Shown: positions 11,065 to 23,059 of the stretch, piece after piece | How positions within the stretch are numbered: position 1 is the stretch's first letter | How the letters are laid out: every line of letters begins with the position of its first letter | Source of the DNA: Cryptomeria japonica | Lineage: Eukaryota > Streptophyta > Pinopsida > Cupressales > Cupressaceae | Direction: 5' to 3' | Length of the DNA stretch: 64,000 nt | Assembly: GCF_030272615.1 (NCBI RefSeq) | Contig: NC_081406.1 | Span: 138,305,361 to 138,369,360, forward strand | The notes under the pieces: model-generated | The model's database searches: none | What the model was told of the DNA's origin: nothing | Seen by the model: only the letters and a program-made list of their open reading frames with translations | Position numbers and translations under genes: made by a program

Positions 11065-14020
11065 CCATACGACCCATAACGACACCATATTGTGTCCTAA
11101 GGGGTCATATGGTGTCCTAAGGGGTCATAGGATACCATATGACCCCCTACGACACCATGTGACCCCTTAGAACACCATATAGTGTCCTTATGGGTCATAT
11201 AGGGTCCTAAGGGGTCATATGGTGTCCTAACGGGTCATATACTGTCCTATGACCCTTTAGGATACCATATAACCCCTTACGTGTTGTTAGGGTTCCCATT
11301 GTGTCCTAAAGGGTCATATGGTGTCCTATGCCCCCTTAGGACACTATATGACCCCTTAGGACACCATATGGTGTCATTATGGGTCATACGGTGTCCTAAG
11401 GGGTCATATGATGTCTTAAGGGGTAATAACACACCATATGACTTGTTAAGACACAATATGATCCGTAACAACACCTAAGGGGTCATATGGTGTCCTATGG
11501 CCCCATAGGACACCATATGACCCCTTAGGACACCATATGACTCCTTAGGACACCATATGACCCCTTAGGACACCATATGACTCCTTAGGACACCATACGA
11601 CCCATAATGACATCATATTGTGTCCTAAGGGGTCATATGAATTGCTAAGGGGTCATAGGACACCATATGACCCCTTAGGACACCATACGACCCATTACGA
11701 CACCATATTGTGTCCTAAGGGGTCATATAATGTTATAACGGGTCATATAGTGTCCTATGACCCCTTAGGATACCATATAACCCCTTACATGTCGTTAGGG
11801 TTCACATTGTGTCCTAAGAGGTCATATGGTGTCCTAAGGGGTCATAGGACACCATATGACCCCTTAGGACACCATATGGTGTCATTATGGGTTGTATGGT
11901 GTCCTAAGGGGTCATATGGTGTCTTAAGGGGTCATAACACACCATATGACCCGTTAAGACACAATATGATCCCTAATGACACCTAAGGGGTCATATGGTC
12001 TCCTATGGCCCCATACGACACCATACGACCCATAACGACACCTTATTGTGTCCTAAGGGGTTATATGGTGTCCTAAGGGGTCATAGGACACCATATGACC
12101 CCTTAGGACACCATACAACCCATAATGACACCATATGGTGTCCTAAGGGGTCATATGGTGTCCTAACGGGTCATATAGTGTCCTATGACCCCTTAGGATA
12201 CCATTTAACCCCTTACATGTCGTTAGGGTTGACATTGTGTCCTAAGGGGTCATATGGTGTCCTATTACCCCTTAGGACACTATATGACCCCTTAGAACAC
12301 CATATGGTGTCATTATGGGTCGTATGGTGTCCTAAGGGGTCATATGGTGTCTTAAGGGGTCATAACACACCATATAACCCATTAAGACACAATATGATCC
12401 CTAACGACACCTAAGGGGTCATATGGTGTCCTATGGCCCCATAGGACACCATATGACCGCTTAGGACACCATACGACCCATAACGACACCTTATTATGTC
12501 CTAAGGGGTCATATGGTGTCCTAAGGGGTCATAGAACCCATAACGACACCATATTGTGTCCTAAGGGGTCATATGGTGTCCTAAGGGGTAATATGACACC
12601 ATATGACCCCTTAGGACACCATACGACCCATAACAACACCATATTGTGTCCTAAGGGGTCATATGGTGTGCTAAGGGGTCATAGGATACCATATGACCCC
12701 TTATGACACTATATGACCCATAATGATACCATATTGTGCCCTAAGGTGTCATATGGTGTCCTAAGGGGTCATATGGTGTCCTAACAGGTCATATAGTGTC
12801 ATATGACCCCTTAGGATACCATATAACCCCTTACATGTTGTTAGGGTTCACATTGTGTCGTAAGGGGTCATATGGTGTCCTATGACCCCTTAGGACACTA
12901 TATGACCCCTTAGGACACCATATGGTGTCATTATGGGTCGTATGGTGTCCTATGGGGTCATATGGTGTCTTAAGGGGTCATAATACACCATATGACCTGT
13001 TAAGACACAATATGATCCCTAATGGCACCTAAGGGGTCATATGGTGTCCTATGGCCCCATAGGATACCATATGACCCCTTAGAACACCATACGACCCATA
13101 ACGACACCATATTGTGTCCTAAGGGGTCATATGGTGTCTTAAGGGGTCATAGGACACCATATGACCCCTGAGGATACCATACGACCCATAACGACACCAT
13201 ATTGTGTCCTAAGGGGTCATATGGTGTCCTAAGGGGTCATAGGATACCATATGACCCCTTAGGATACCATATGACCCATAAAGACACCATATGGTGTCCT
13301 AAGGGGTCATATAGTGTCCTAAGGGTCATAGGACACCATATGACCCCTTAGGACACATTGTGAACCCTAATGACACGTAAGGGGTTATATGGTATCCTAA
13401 GGGGTCATAAGACACTATATGACTTGTTACGACACCATATGACCCCTTATAACACCATATGACCCCTTATGACACCATATGACCCCTTAGGGAACAATAT
13501 GGTGTCGTTATGGGTCGTATGGTGTCCTAAGGGGTCCTATGGTGTCCTATGACCCCTTAGGACACCATATGACCCCTTAGGACACCATACGACCCATAAC
13601 AACACCATATTGTGTCCTAAGGGGTCATATGGTGTCCTAACGGGTCATATAGTGTCCTATGACCCCTTCGAATACCATATGACCCCTTACGACACCATGT
13701 CACCCCTTAGAACACCATATAGTGTCGTTATGGGTCATATGGTGTCCTAAGGGATCATAGGACACCATATGACCCTTAGGACACCATGTGACCCCTTAGA
13801 ACACCATATAGTGTCATTATGGGTCATATGGTGTCCTAAGGGGTCATATGGTCTCCTAACGGGTCATATAGTGTCCTATGACCCCTTAGGATACCATATA
13901 ACCCCTTACATGTCGTTAGGGTTCACATTGTTTCCTAAGGGGTCATATGGTGTCCTAAGGGGTCATAGGACACCATATGACCCCTTAGGACACCATACGA
14001 CCCATAACGACCTCATATGG
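11065..14020. repeat. 20-bp satellite array with monomers in both orientations
   Basis: About 3 kb is built almost wholly from one 20-bp word, ggtgtcctaaggggtcatat, and its reverse complement atatgaccccttaggacacc, with point variants (gtcgttatgggtcgta and similar). Runs of direct copies alternate with inverted copies, so junctions form palindromes such as GGACACCATATGGTGTCC. Longer blocks recur: the ccccttacatgtcgttaggg variant at about 11,276, 11,784, 12,215, 12,830 and 13,904, and a palindrome around tatggccccata at 11,484, about 12,420 and about 13,037. This suggests higher-order units of about 430-620 bp. Long frames inside it on both strands only reflect the stop-poor consensus and are not genes. 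Confidence 0.92.
11484..11519. repeat. 36-bp near-perfect palindrome in the satellite
   Basis: Two 17-base arms (CATATGGTGTCCTATGG and its exact reverse complement) are separated by CC. The same structure recurs with small changes near 12,420 and 13,037. It is the strongest potential hairpin or cruciform in the array. Confidence 0.85.
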
Positions 14021-14222
14021 TTTAGCATATTGGGTTGTAGGGTCTATGGTTATTGTATAGGGTTGAGGATTTAGCATATTTGGTCATATGATCTAGGGTA
14101 TTTGTTATAGGTTTGAAATGGTTTAATTTTTATGGTTGTGGCTATCAAACTATAGCGTATAGAGTATAGATTATAGGGTATAAAGTATAAATTTATCAAA
14201 GGTCAAAAAATTTCAATGGAAG

Positions 14223-14260
14223 TCATTTGGCTAGTGCCATATTTGGCACTAGCCAAATGA
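14223..14260. repeat. perfect 17-bp inverted repeat with a 4-base loop
   Basis: The arm tcatttggctagtgcca at 14,223-14,239 is followed by the loop tatt and the exact reverse complement at 14,244-14,260. It is not part of the satellite and is not followed by a T-run. It could be a miniature element end, a small-RNA-type foldback or a replication scar. The sequence alone does not decide. Confidence 0.8.
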
Positions 14261-14309
14261 GTTGCACTAAAAAATGGTTATATGGGACCCTTGACCCATG
14301 ATCCAAGCC

Positions 14310-14372
14310 CACATTCTCTCATAAGGCGCATGCCTTATAAGGCGCATGCACTATAGGGCACGCGCCTTATGA
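14310..14372. repeat. GC-rich inverted repeat (CATAAGGCGC / GCGCCTTATG)
   Basis: Within AT-rich DNA, a GC-rich patch has the word aaggcgcatgc twice and closes with gcgccttatg, so CATAAGGCGC and its reverse complement flank about 30 bases. It lies about 50 bases after the perfect hairpin and may belong to the same structure. Confidence 0.6.
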
Positions 14373-14559
14373 ACATTTTTCAATTTTTTTTGAAGTGTGG
14401 CACCTTTTTGGTACCACAACTTCGTGCATATACCCAGATTCTTGGTGGTTTTTGTGGTTGAGGCGCAGCCTCCCCTGTCTACAGCTGATTGTATTTTGTT
14501 TACTCTCGATCTTTAATATAAAATATATATATTGTAAATTTAATAGATTTATTTTTAAT

Positions 14560-15370
14560 TGTTAATTATTTTATTCTTATTTTTTATAGTTTTCAAAAAC
14601 AAATAAATTATAAATGATATTATTCATAAATTTATTTTTAGAACTTAAAAATAAATAAAGCATTATAACTACTTTTAATAATTGATTTATTAAAAGTAAT
14701 TATTAATCTTAAAACTTTAGAACTTAAAAATAAATTAAACATTTTTAGTACTTTTAATAATTGATTTATTAAAAGTAATTGTTAATCTTAAAACTCAATT
14801 TACAAAAAAACTACTTCTTAAATATACAATATTCAACATTAAATATTTATAATACTTAATTTATTTAAATTTATTTTTAAAACTTAAAAAATAAATTAAA
14901 AATTATAACTACTTCTAATAATTGATTTATTAAAAATTGTTATTAACCTTAAAATTTAATTTATGAGTAACTACTTTTAAAATATACAATTTTTAACATT
15001 AAAAAATAATAATTCTAACTTAAACTCTATAAATTTATATTGATTTATAAACTTAAGAGATTTATTTATTTATTCATTATTTCTTTTTAAATGACAATAA
15101 TTTTACTTTATTTTGAATATTTACTTGTTCACCTTGAGTTCTTCTTATCATGCAAATATCTGCAATGTCAAAATATATTTCAAATTATTTTATTATTAAT
15201 TTTTTAAAATTAAAATTATTTTATTATGAAATCTAAAAAAAATTAATGTAAGTAAATTATTTTAGAATATTTACTTGTCCATCTTCAATTCTTCTTATGC
15301 AAATATTTACACTGTCACAATATATTTCAAATTATTTTATTGCTAATAATAATACTAAGTTTTTTACATG
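14560..15370. repeat. AT-rich tandem repeats (two families)
   Basis: A block containing actacttttaataattg and attgatttattaaaag recurs about three times at 14,640-15,000. A second block (ttacttgttcaccttgagttc, then caaatatttcaaattatttt-like text) occurs twice, about 151 bases apart, near 15,115 and 15,265. No coding frame is present. Confidence 0.6.
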
Positions 15371-17095
15371 AACATCATAGCAAATGCTTTTCTGATTTCG
15401 GATGGATGCATTTCATTTTTGGTACTCCTCGTGTAAAAAAAAAATTACTGCATTTAGACTTGGGCAAATGTTTACATATTTAAATAGAATTAATAATTAA
15501 TACAAAATTAATTTTTGTTTAATATGATTGGTTAATGTCCTTAAAATTAAAATTGTATAGTTTAAATAAAGATTAAATCACACACACTTGCAAGCTGCAA
15601 AATGAAACACAATTATCTACTCTCAAAGCATATGCATGCAACTACAAATATAACTCCATTATCCTCCTCCTATCAAGATCTCGTGTTCAAATAATAAGTG
15701 CTCTCAGAAAGCACATGCACAAGAAGCTATGAAAGATGGAGATTGAGAAAAAATTATCAAAATGCAAGAAATGGATGCAAGCAATCCTCGGGTGAATCTA
15801 GAGGGCGATTGTGGGATAAAAGATGGGGCTTGAAAGTTTAATCCCACATGTGTGAGGTGGATGAAAATAGGATAGAGGGAAAAACATAAATAAGCAACAT
15901 AATTGCTCATGCATATGTTTATGAAAATGGATAAATGATATTATTATTAAATATATAGACGAAATATCTAATGATAAATGGTAGAATAATGGTATTATTA
16001 AATATATAGATGGAATATGAAATAATAATAATAATATTAATAATGGATAAATGAAATGATTTATAATAATGTTAATGAATTAATGATAATATTAATGGGT
16101 AAATGAATAATAATGTATAATGATATTAATGAATAAATAATGGATAAGTGGATAAATTAAAATAGATGAAATAGTGCATGAATAATGAACTAGATTCACC
16201 CAAGATTAAGATCAACTGATATATGCCCCAGAGATACTGATAGGGATTGATGCTAGCGCAAGACAAGGTGATCCAATGAATGATTGAGTGATTGATTGAT
16301 CCAGGGGCGTTGAGATTGCGAGAAGCAAGTAGATTGAAATGATAAAGTGATTAATAGTTTTAGGGACATGCATTAGTTGGATAAAGTGTTTCGTTGATCT
16401 CATTACAATAAGAAGACTGAAGAAGATGATAAAAGAAATGCTGAAAAAGAGAGATGAAAGGGGTGATGAAAGGAGAAAAGTGATGACAAAGAAGAATGAG
16501 CGATGAGAAAGAGGATATGAAGGTGATGATAATTCGTGTGTTTTTTTAAGTGCTTATGTCATTGTTGAGCTTATTATGACAAAACGATAAAACTCATCTA
16601 GATATGAATAAGATCCAAATGAATCGGCATACCAATTGTGTGAAAGAAAACACATCAGATAGTCAAGGAATGTCTTAGTATGTATCAAACCATTATGTCC
16701 TCGATTATCTTAAATGATCATGTCCTAAGATGAGTCATCATATTACTAAGGAACAATCCACAAGCAGCAAACAAGTGAAGATGCCCCATCCTTGCCTTTC
16801 TAGTCAAATACATCCTGGAGATAAATATCTAGTCAAAGACATCCTGGAAAAGCTAAAAGGCATGTCACCAAAAAGAAAATAAAAAACAATCAAAAGATAA
16901 AAAAGAAAACAAACAGATAGTATGCGTTATGCCGGAGTGATTTTTGTTCAAAGATAATGTATTTGGTTTTGATAAGTCGACAGATGTTGTTATGTTTGCT
17001 CAATCGTAATCTCATCATGTCATGGTTTCGTTGACATTCAAAGCTGCATGTTCATTCGAAGTGTTTGTGTCTTCACGATGTTTATTACATGTTTT
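15370..17095. other. intergenic; short AT microsatellite-like patches
   Basis: The stretch 15,930-16,170 repeats aataatggataaatga-like words irregularly. Elsewhere I see no gene. Several small minus-strand frames here lack any recognisable motif. The region could be decayed LTR-retrotransposon DNA, since Ty3/gypsy pol coding sequence appears at 17.63 kb. Confidence 0.4.
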
Positions 17096-17124
17096 TGGAA
17101 TTTGATGAAAAGTTTTATGATTTT

Positions 17125-17560
17125 TAGGGTTTTTTAAATGTTTTGATTTTTTAGGGTTTTGTTAGGACATTTTATAATTTTTAGGATTTATTCAGGACAT
17201 TTTATGATTTTTATGATTTTTTTAGGACATTTTATGATTTTTAGGATTTTTCGAGTCATTTTATGATTTTTGTGATTTTTTTAGGACATTTTATAATTTT
17301 TAGGATTTTTTAGGTCATTTTATGACTTTTATGATTTTTTCAGGACATTCTATGATTTTTAGGATTTTTCAGGTCATTTTATGATTTTTAGGATTTTTCA
17401 GGTCATTTTATAATTTTTATGATTTTTTCAAGACATTTTAGGATTTTTAGGATTTTTCAGGTCATTTTATGATTTTTTAGGATTTTTCAAGTCATTTTAT
17501 GATTTTTAGGATTTTTCAGGTCATTTTATGATTTTATGATTTTTTCGGGACATTTTAGAA
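17125..17560 (+). repeat. 29-30-bp T-rich minisatellite
   Basis: About fifteen imperfect copies of a word near gtcattttatgatttttag plus gatttttcag, period 29-30 bases, with 'gggttttt' and 'gggacatt' variants at the edges. It ends about 70 bases before a Ty3/gypsy pol fragment, so it may be internal to that element. Confidence 0.85.
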
Positions 17561-17631
17561 GATAGTTGCTTTAACCGTGAGATGCCAAATATCCTAACCC
17601 ACTTCTAAGGTTGAGGAGATGCCCAGTGAGG

Positions 17632-17817
17632 GATATCCGTCAGTTGAGATCTTTGCAAGAGAAACTTCAATCTATCTAACGCTTTATAGCACAACTTGCA
17701 GATAAGTGTCAACCATTCTAGCGTTAGCTACATAAACATATTTCATTCGGATGGGATGACAAATGTGAACAAGCCTTTCAAAGAATCAAAGAGTACCTGA
17801 TGTCACCACCAGATATT
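17632..17817 (+). pseudogene. Ty3/gypsy pol fragment (end of RT, start of RNase H)
   Basis: The plus-strand frame reads DIRQLRSLQEKLQSI, stop, RFIAQLADKCQPF, then WDDKCEQAFQRIKEYLMSPP. This is the connection between reverse transcriptase and RNase H of Ty3/gypsy polyproteins, where 'W...C..AF..IK..L..PP' is conserved. Three in-frame stops occur in about 60 codons and no flanking pol is present, so it is a relic. Confidence 0.75.
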
Positions 17818-17897
17818 GAATTTCTCTCAAACAACACCTCGCAATTTGATCCAATTCCAAAGCTAATTGAAACACCCTTTACTGAGGCCCTCTCATC

Positions 17898-20800
17898 TCA
17901 CCTAAAGTAGACCCTATTCCTTACTTTAGTCAACCTATATTTGGATAACATCGAATTTCCATTCAATTGAATAACCAAGCAAGATTTGAACATATCCTTA
18001 CCATGAAGCTCGACCACTAGTTTTATAATTTTCTTTACATTTTCATCAATGGAATCTAAATTTTCATCTAACTCATGCCTCCACTCACTTTCCATTACTT
18101 GCAATTCACCATGATTGTGTGCCACTAAAGACATAGATTGGAATATACAGTTGGAATGAGTTGATGCAGAGTCATCATCTACTTCATCCACAACTTGGAA
18201 TGTTGGATAATTTTGGTCCTCTATCCATGGTTTAACCCACCAAGAAGATTATGTGGGATTCTCCGGTCGCATGCTAAGAGATGATAAAACATTGTGTGCA
18301 TCCTTCAATCTTATCTTGAGGGCTTCTATAATTTTATCATCTATAGATATTGAACCATACTTTGATAATATGTTAACGTTTGGTATCCTTTCTTGGTGCA
18401 ATCTATTCCATATACTTTCTTTCTTCTTATGAGATTTATTAAAATTAAGCCCTTGGGGATTTGATTCTTCTTCTGAAACTCTATTTAGGGTTCCAGTGGC
18501 GTGAAACAAGTCAGTGAAATCATAGGCCCTTTCTGTTCCAACCATCCCACCAACATTGCTAAATAATTTCTCACATACATCTGACCCAGTTAGGTGCAAA
18601 ACACATGACAAGTTAGAGTATTGATCTCAAAACAATCTCAACAACAAAACTACAAAGTGGCAAGAAATTTTCACATCTTGATATGCCTCTCTGTTGATGA
18701 AATTTATGTTGTCATTATTATATTAGATTTTTCGCGTAGCCAACATAACCAAAATGTGAAGAAATGAACTTGTGAAGCATTTCGCACTCTTTCCCAAAGA
18801 GTCAAACTCTAAGACATAAAAATGTCAATGTAGTCGGCAATAATCATTAGATATGTCTTTGTACCTAGTGTCCTCTCTACCCTTCCAGTGGATGTGCTTC
18901 TCATCTCTTTCAAATAGCTTTGAGCATGCCTCGAAGCAATTCGTTGTGTCGAACCCCAATTATGTCGATCTATCCTCTCTACATCTTCATTTTTAATCTT
19001 GTGATCATCCACTTGAAAAGTGTTATAAACCATCCTAACAAGATTAAAAACTTATCAACTCTTCTCCTAAAATCAAATCTCTTCGACCACTAAATAAAAG
19101 ATTCACTAGCTTTTTGTCAGTGTGGATGTAGTCTCGGTCATGCAATCATGTTACATTGCAACCATTGGACAACCCACTTAGTATCCACCCTTCCAAAGGA
19201 ATTTGATACCGAATACCTTATGTTGAACAATAGTCCATCAACATAATTTGCCTTCTTCTACTATCCCCATCTAAGGAATGACCAACAATAGGTCCCAAAT
19301 TATTTTCCACATGTCTCTTCCACAAAAATTATATTCTTTCCCATTATTGACGAACAAAGTTTGCATTGAACCTATTGCATGTTGGATGAGAAACCACAAC
19401 CAAACGAGGAAGCTTTTCATGTAATGGGTTTGCAATAATAACATGTGCATAGTGGCCAATAACATTGTTCTTAAAACAATATGTTATGATATAAAATCCC
19501 ACAACTCTCTCACCAACTATCACCAAGAAATGTGATTGGCATTGATGTTCTTCTTTATTACCACAAAAACCCACCAATGTATCACTTTTTGCTACCCACC
19601 TAACGTACTTTCTCACAACAGTTTCATCTTCAACAAGGTAGATAGGAATTGGACCATCCATACCATGTTTGGTTTTATAAGAGGCATAAAAATTTCCTAC
19701 TTCCTCAAAAATGTAGTCGCGCTCCCCCGAGATGTATGTCGATGACTTTCTAACTTGCCTCAAAGTTGTAGAAATTGAAAAACCATCCAAATTCAAGCTA
19801 ATAAAGCTATGTATTCTAGGACCTCCCCATAACTTGATCATCTCATAAAGTGAATTAGTGGATGTACTATACCTTCTCCTTGCCTTTGGATGCATCAGGC
19901 TATGAAAGATATCCTTTACAAAATCCCAAATTGCGTCTTTACCTTGTAATTTTCCTTGTTTATGTCTCTCACACGCATCCTTGCAAAACCTAAAGACATC
20001 CTTCCTTTCAGTCAATTAAAAAAACTTCTCCTTTAGTGATCTCATTATAACAAAGAGTATAGAAACCTTTGTCTTTTCCCACCAAAGAGCTCGCATTGTT
20101 GATATTTGGCTAGCATTTGAAACCCTGGCAACTATTCTGAGTTTAGTTTGAGTCAAATAGTCTAGTCTTCTCCCTCTCCCTGCATCCATCCCATATCTTT
20201 TATTGGCACATTTTGATTCACAATATAAACACATCCTAAAATCATCACATTCTAGAATCATCTTACAAAAGTTGCATGTCAATGATTCAAATGGGATCCA
20301 TGTCTCAGAAGCCCTCTTGCAATCAATATGCCTATATGTGTCATCAATACAATATTCATTACCCTCATAACATAGCATCATCTTGGTATGCTTCTCTATG
20401 GCCCATAATTTTCCACCCCTTTGATCATCCATTAGGACATTTGTGTCTAATCTCTCTCCATTTCTACTAATATAGGAATACCAATACCACCAATATTGCA
20501 GCATCAATGGGGATGAATGACCTTTAATAAGATGATAAAACAAAAAATGAACAAATTTCAACATATCATATTCAAAATAAATTTGAACTTGGGTAGTTAA
20601 CACACCTGAAGTAGAAGGATTCGCACTTGTAGAACCCATGTGTAATACAGATGGTGATGATGGGACCAAGAACCTAGTCAAACTTTGTTGGGACTTATCA
20701 TTGGTAGGCTTCTTCGGTCTCTCGGTTGTGCCACTCCTTAAAACAATCATATCATGTGAATCCTCATATGTAGTAGTGGTGTGCTTCTTTGATTTCATGT

Positions 20801-21427
20801 GTTCATTTAGAGAATTGGCAATATTAGCACTTGCTAGCACCAAACAAAACCATGTATTGCATCGTGTACATTCCACTCTTACTTTTGTCTTATCCTAGTA
20901 TCCTGCAAGTGTTGCTTCCACCACTTTGAACAAATTAGGTTCTTGTGTCTTGTTGAAATCATCTAGAAGTTTAATTTCTTGATCAATCTTAAATCAATCT
21001 CTAACCAGTGTTGTCTGCTTTTATATGATACTTGAATGATTTTCACCATTCCCCTCCATTAAATTTGACATCGATGGTTTTCATATGATTGTTTCTGAAG
21101 TTACGAACTATTCATGCTGCCATGGATACTTCCCCTATTCCATAATCATTGCCACCACTTTCTCAATAGATCTTTAATTTAGGTTCTCCCTTTTCTAAAT
21201 ATACTTTGAGAGTGAGTTTCTCATTGACAAATTATTTCATTAAAACTATTCACTTTTTGATTCCAAGATGCCAATACATTAGGATCATCAACTATGGTTT
21301 GTTCCACTGACTCAGACCCATCTCCAACACTTGGTTGTTTATGTATACCTACCTCCACAGTCTCTCTATTGTGTTGAGGGTTTAGTGTACTTTCCACTAT
21401 ATTTGACTCAATTGTACCAACATACAA
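17898..21427 (-). pseudogene. degenerate transposase-like gene, family not assigned
   Basis: Minus-strand frames in series span about 3.5 kb. The N-terminus (21,427-21,221) is acidic. The main frame (20,876-19,344) has a single in-frame stop at 20,016-20,018. It holds a BED/C2H2-like finger (CTRC...LNEHMKSKKH), a second Cys cluster (LTCNFCKMILECDD, MCLYC, KCANKRYGMDAGRGRR), then a long domain with DGFSISTTLRQVRKSSTYI and IPIYLVEDETVVRKYVRW. Later pieces include IADYIDIFMS (19,033-18,809) and LTGSDVCEKLFSNVGGMVG (18,611-18,249), and an acidic C-terminus ends at 17,898. The layout of finger, catalytic-like core and 'GSD..EK.FS..GG' block resembles cut-and-paste transposases. I cannot place it in hAT, MULE or KDZ, and no terminal inverted repeats were found. 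Confidence 0.5.
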
Positions 21428-21449
21428 TGTGTCATGTTTCCTATTAATT

Positions 21450-22570
21450 CCTATAAGTGTTGTTGTAGGTTTCTTTTTTTTTCTTGCTTTATATTTAAAG
21501 GATGCCCAAGCCCACTGATAAAATCGAAAGGATATTCAATGAGTTCGTCATCCATAATTTCATGACGGATGTCAGCAAGTGTACAACCTTTTCAACAAAT
21601 GATTATGCCAACAACATAATTTTCTTCACCCATAACAAACACATATTCTATTTCTAAAGTTGGATCCATCTACATTATTTTCCACATGTACCTATCAGTT
21701 GGTTAAGTAATGGATAAAATTATAATAAAAATTCAGAAGTCTAGGTATAATATTGCTATGAAATTATGTGTATTTTCATCCTGGTGCATCCATAACTAAA
21801 TGAAAAAAGAAAGTCAATTTTACACATGAAGGGGTTAATTTGGAAATGGAAAAATTAGGAGTCAATGAAGGTGTTTATTTTCCTTGGCAGTTGCCCTGAG
21901 GAACTATTTCTTTTCATTTCTATTCCAATTGGGCTTATGGAGGCATGATTTATGAGATCTTTTAGTTTCAGATAAGTGTAAATCAACATTTGTTACTAGG
22001 ACAGAATGGCATGGCTTCACATGGAACTACAATTGCATTCTGTAAGATTGCAAATCTCCATTTTGGCGGCAGATTCTACCATCCTTGAGGTAATAGAAAG
22101 GATAAAACAAAGATTACATTGGAACTTGATGAGTTGATTTTCTGCCAGAACTGAAAAGTAATTGATCCACAATTGATCAAATTATCTAATTGTATCTATT
22201 TTTGCAATCAAAGGTACAATATGTAGGTTTGAACATAATAGGTGGCAGATGGATGAAAGGGTCTTATCCTTTTCAACAAAAAGACGACGATCTATAGCAA
22301 ACTAAAAATTTGGGCAGTAATTTCATAAACAAATCCCAAAAAGATTTGCTTTGAGATTTGTTTCTATCGTTAGGATATGAAAGTTATGAAGGCTATAAAG
22401 TAGTGATTCGTTCATCAAGACTATGTACAGAAAATGGTGAATTCCTTTGGTGTTAACTGTTTGTGTGAGAGCACAAACAATCAAGAAGAGAATCCCCAAA
22501 GGAGCAAATTGCCCGCCTATTCAACAAAGGGAATGATGATGAAAAGATGCCTTTGATAAACATCTTAGGG
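21450..22570. other. intergenic, nothing recognised
   Basis: No frame longer than a chance frame and no repeat unit. The part nearest 21,450 may still belong to the transposase-like unit upstream of its start. Confidence 0.35.
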
Positions 22571-22579
22571 ATGGATTTC

Positions 22580-23050
22580 TAGGCTAACGGGCATGTACAT
22601 GATGGAATTGTTTATGAGAAATTATTCCCCCCCATTGTCCATATTTTGGGATATGCCCTTGACGTTTATGGCATTGTGCATCGCACAATGAAGGAGGAGA
22701 ATGCTCAAAGTGTAAAGACTGTGTTGGGGACCCCTGAGATTTGCCACAGTCAAAGATCATGCTTGGCATTTTTATCTTAATGCAGAAGGTAGAAAGACCA
22801 AAATGGCTAAAGCATGGAAGTTATTCAAAGTTGGGGCAAGCGAGAAATACAACCTAGATGAGTTTAAGGCCTTCATGAATGATAATGGTGATTTGTTCCC
22901 TACAGATCGTAGAAAGGTTGAAAGTGATTGGAAAGGGGATTGTTTATATGCATCATCGATCACCCCTGTGTCCCCTCTCTTATCAATGATCCCTCTATGT
23001 CCCCGTGGTGTCCCCCCTCTTAATATCTATGTTCTTGTTTTCAGTTTTTG
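22580..23050 (+). pseudogene. possible gene relic, unrecognised
   Basis: Two plus-strand frames read protein-like text. The first (about 22,580-22,770) includes HDGIVYEKLFPP and GYALDVYGIVHRTMKEE. The second (about 22,730-23,050) includes KDHAWHFYLNAEGRK, MAKAWKLFKVGASEKY and LDEFKAFMNDNGDLFP. They overlap out of phase, so a frameshift in one ancestral frame is possible. Base composition is less AT-rich than the surroundings. No domain is recognised, and it may be repeat-derived. Confidence 0.3.
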
Positions 23051-23059
23051 AACATATGG

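Noticed and set aside
11277-12414. Open frames of 65-139 codons on both strands reading as a repeated CPKGSYGVLRGH-like peptide
   Set aside because: They are translations of the 20-bp satellite, equally open on both strands and without a start context or conservation apart from the DNA repeat.
11065-14020. CRISPR-like appearance of repeated short units
   Set aside because: Units are contiguous without unique spacers and occur in both orientations, and the context is a plant nuclear genome.
13769-14074. 101-codon frame at the right end of the satellite
   Set aside because: Same satellite translation, running off into unique DNA.
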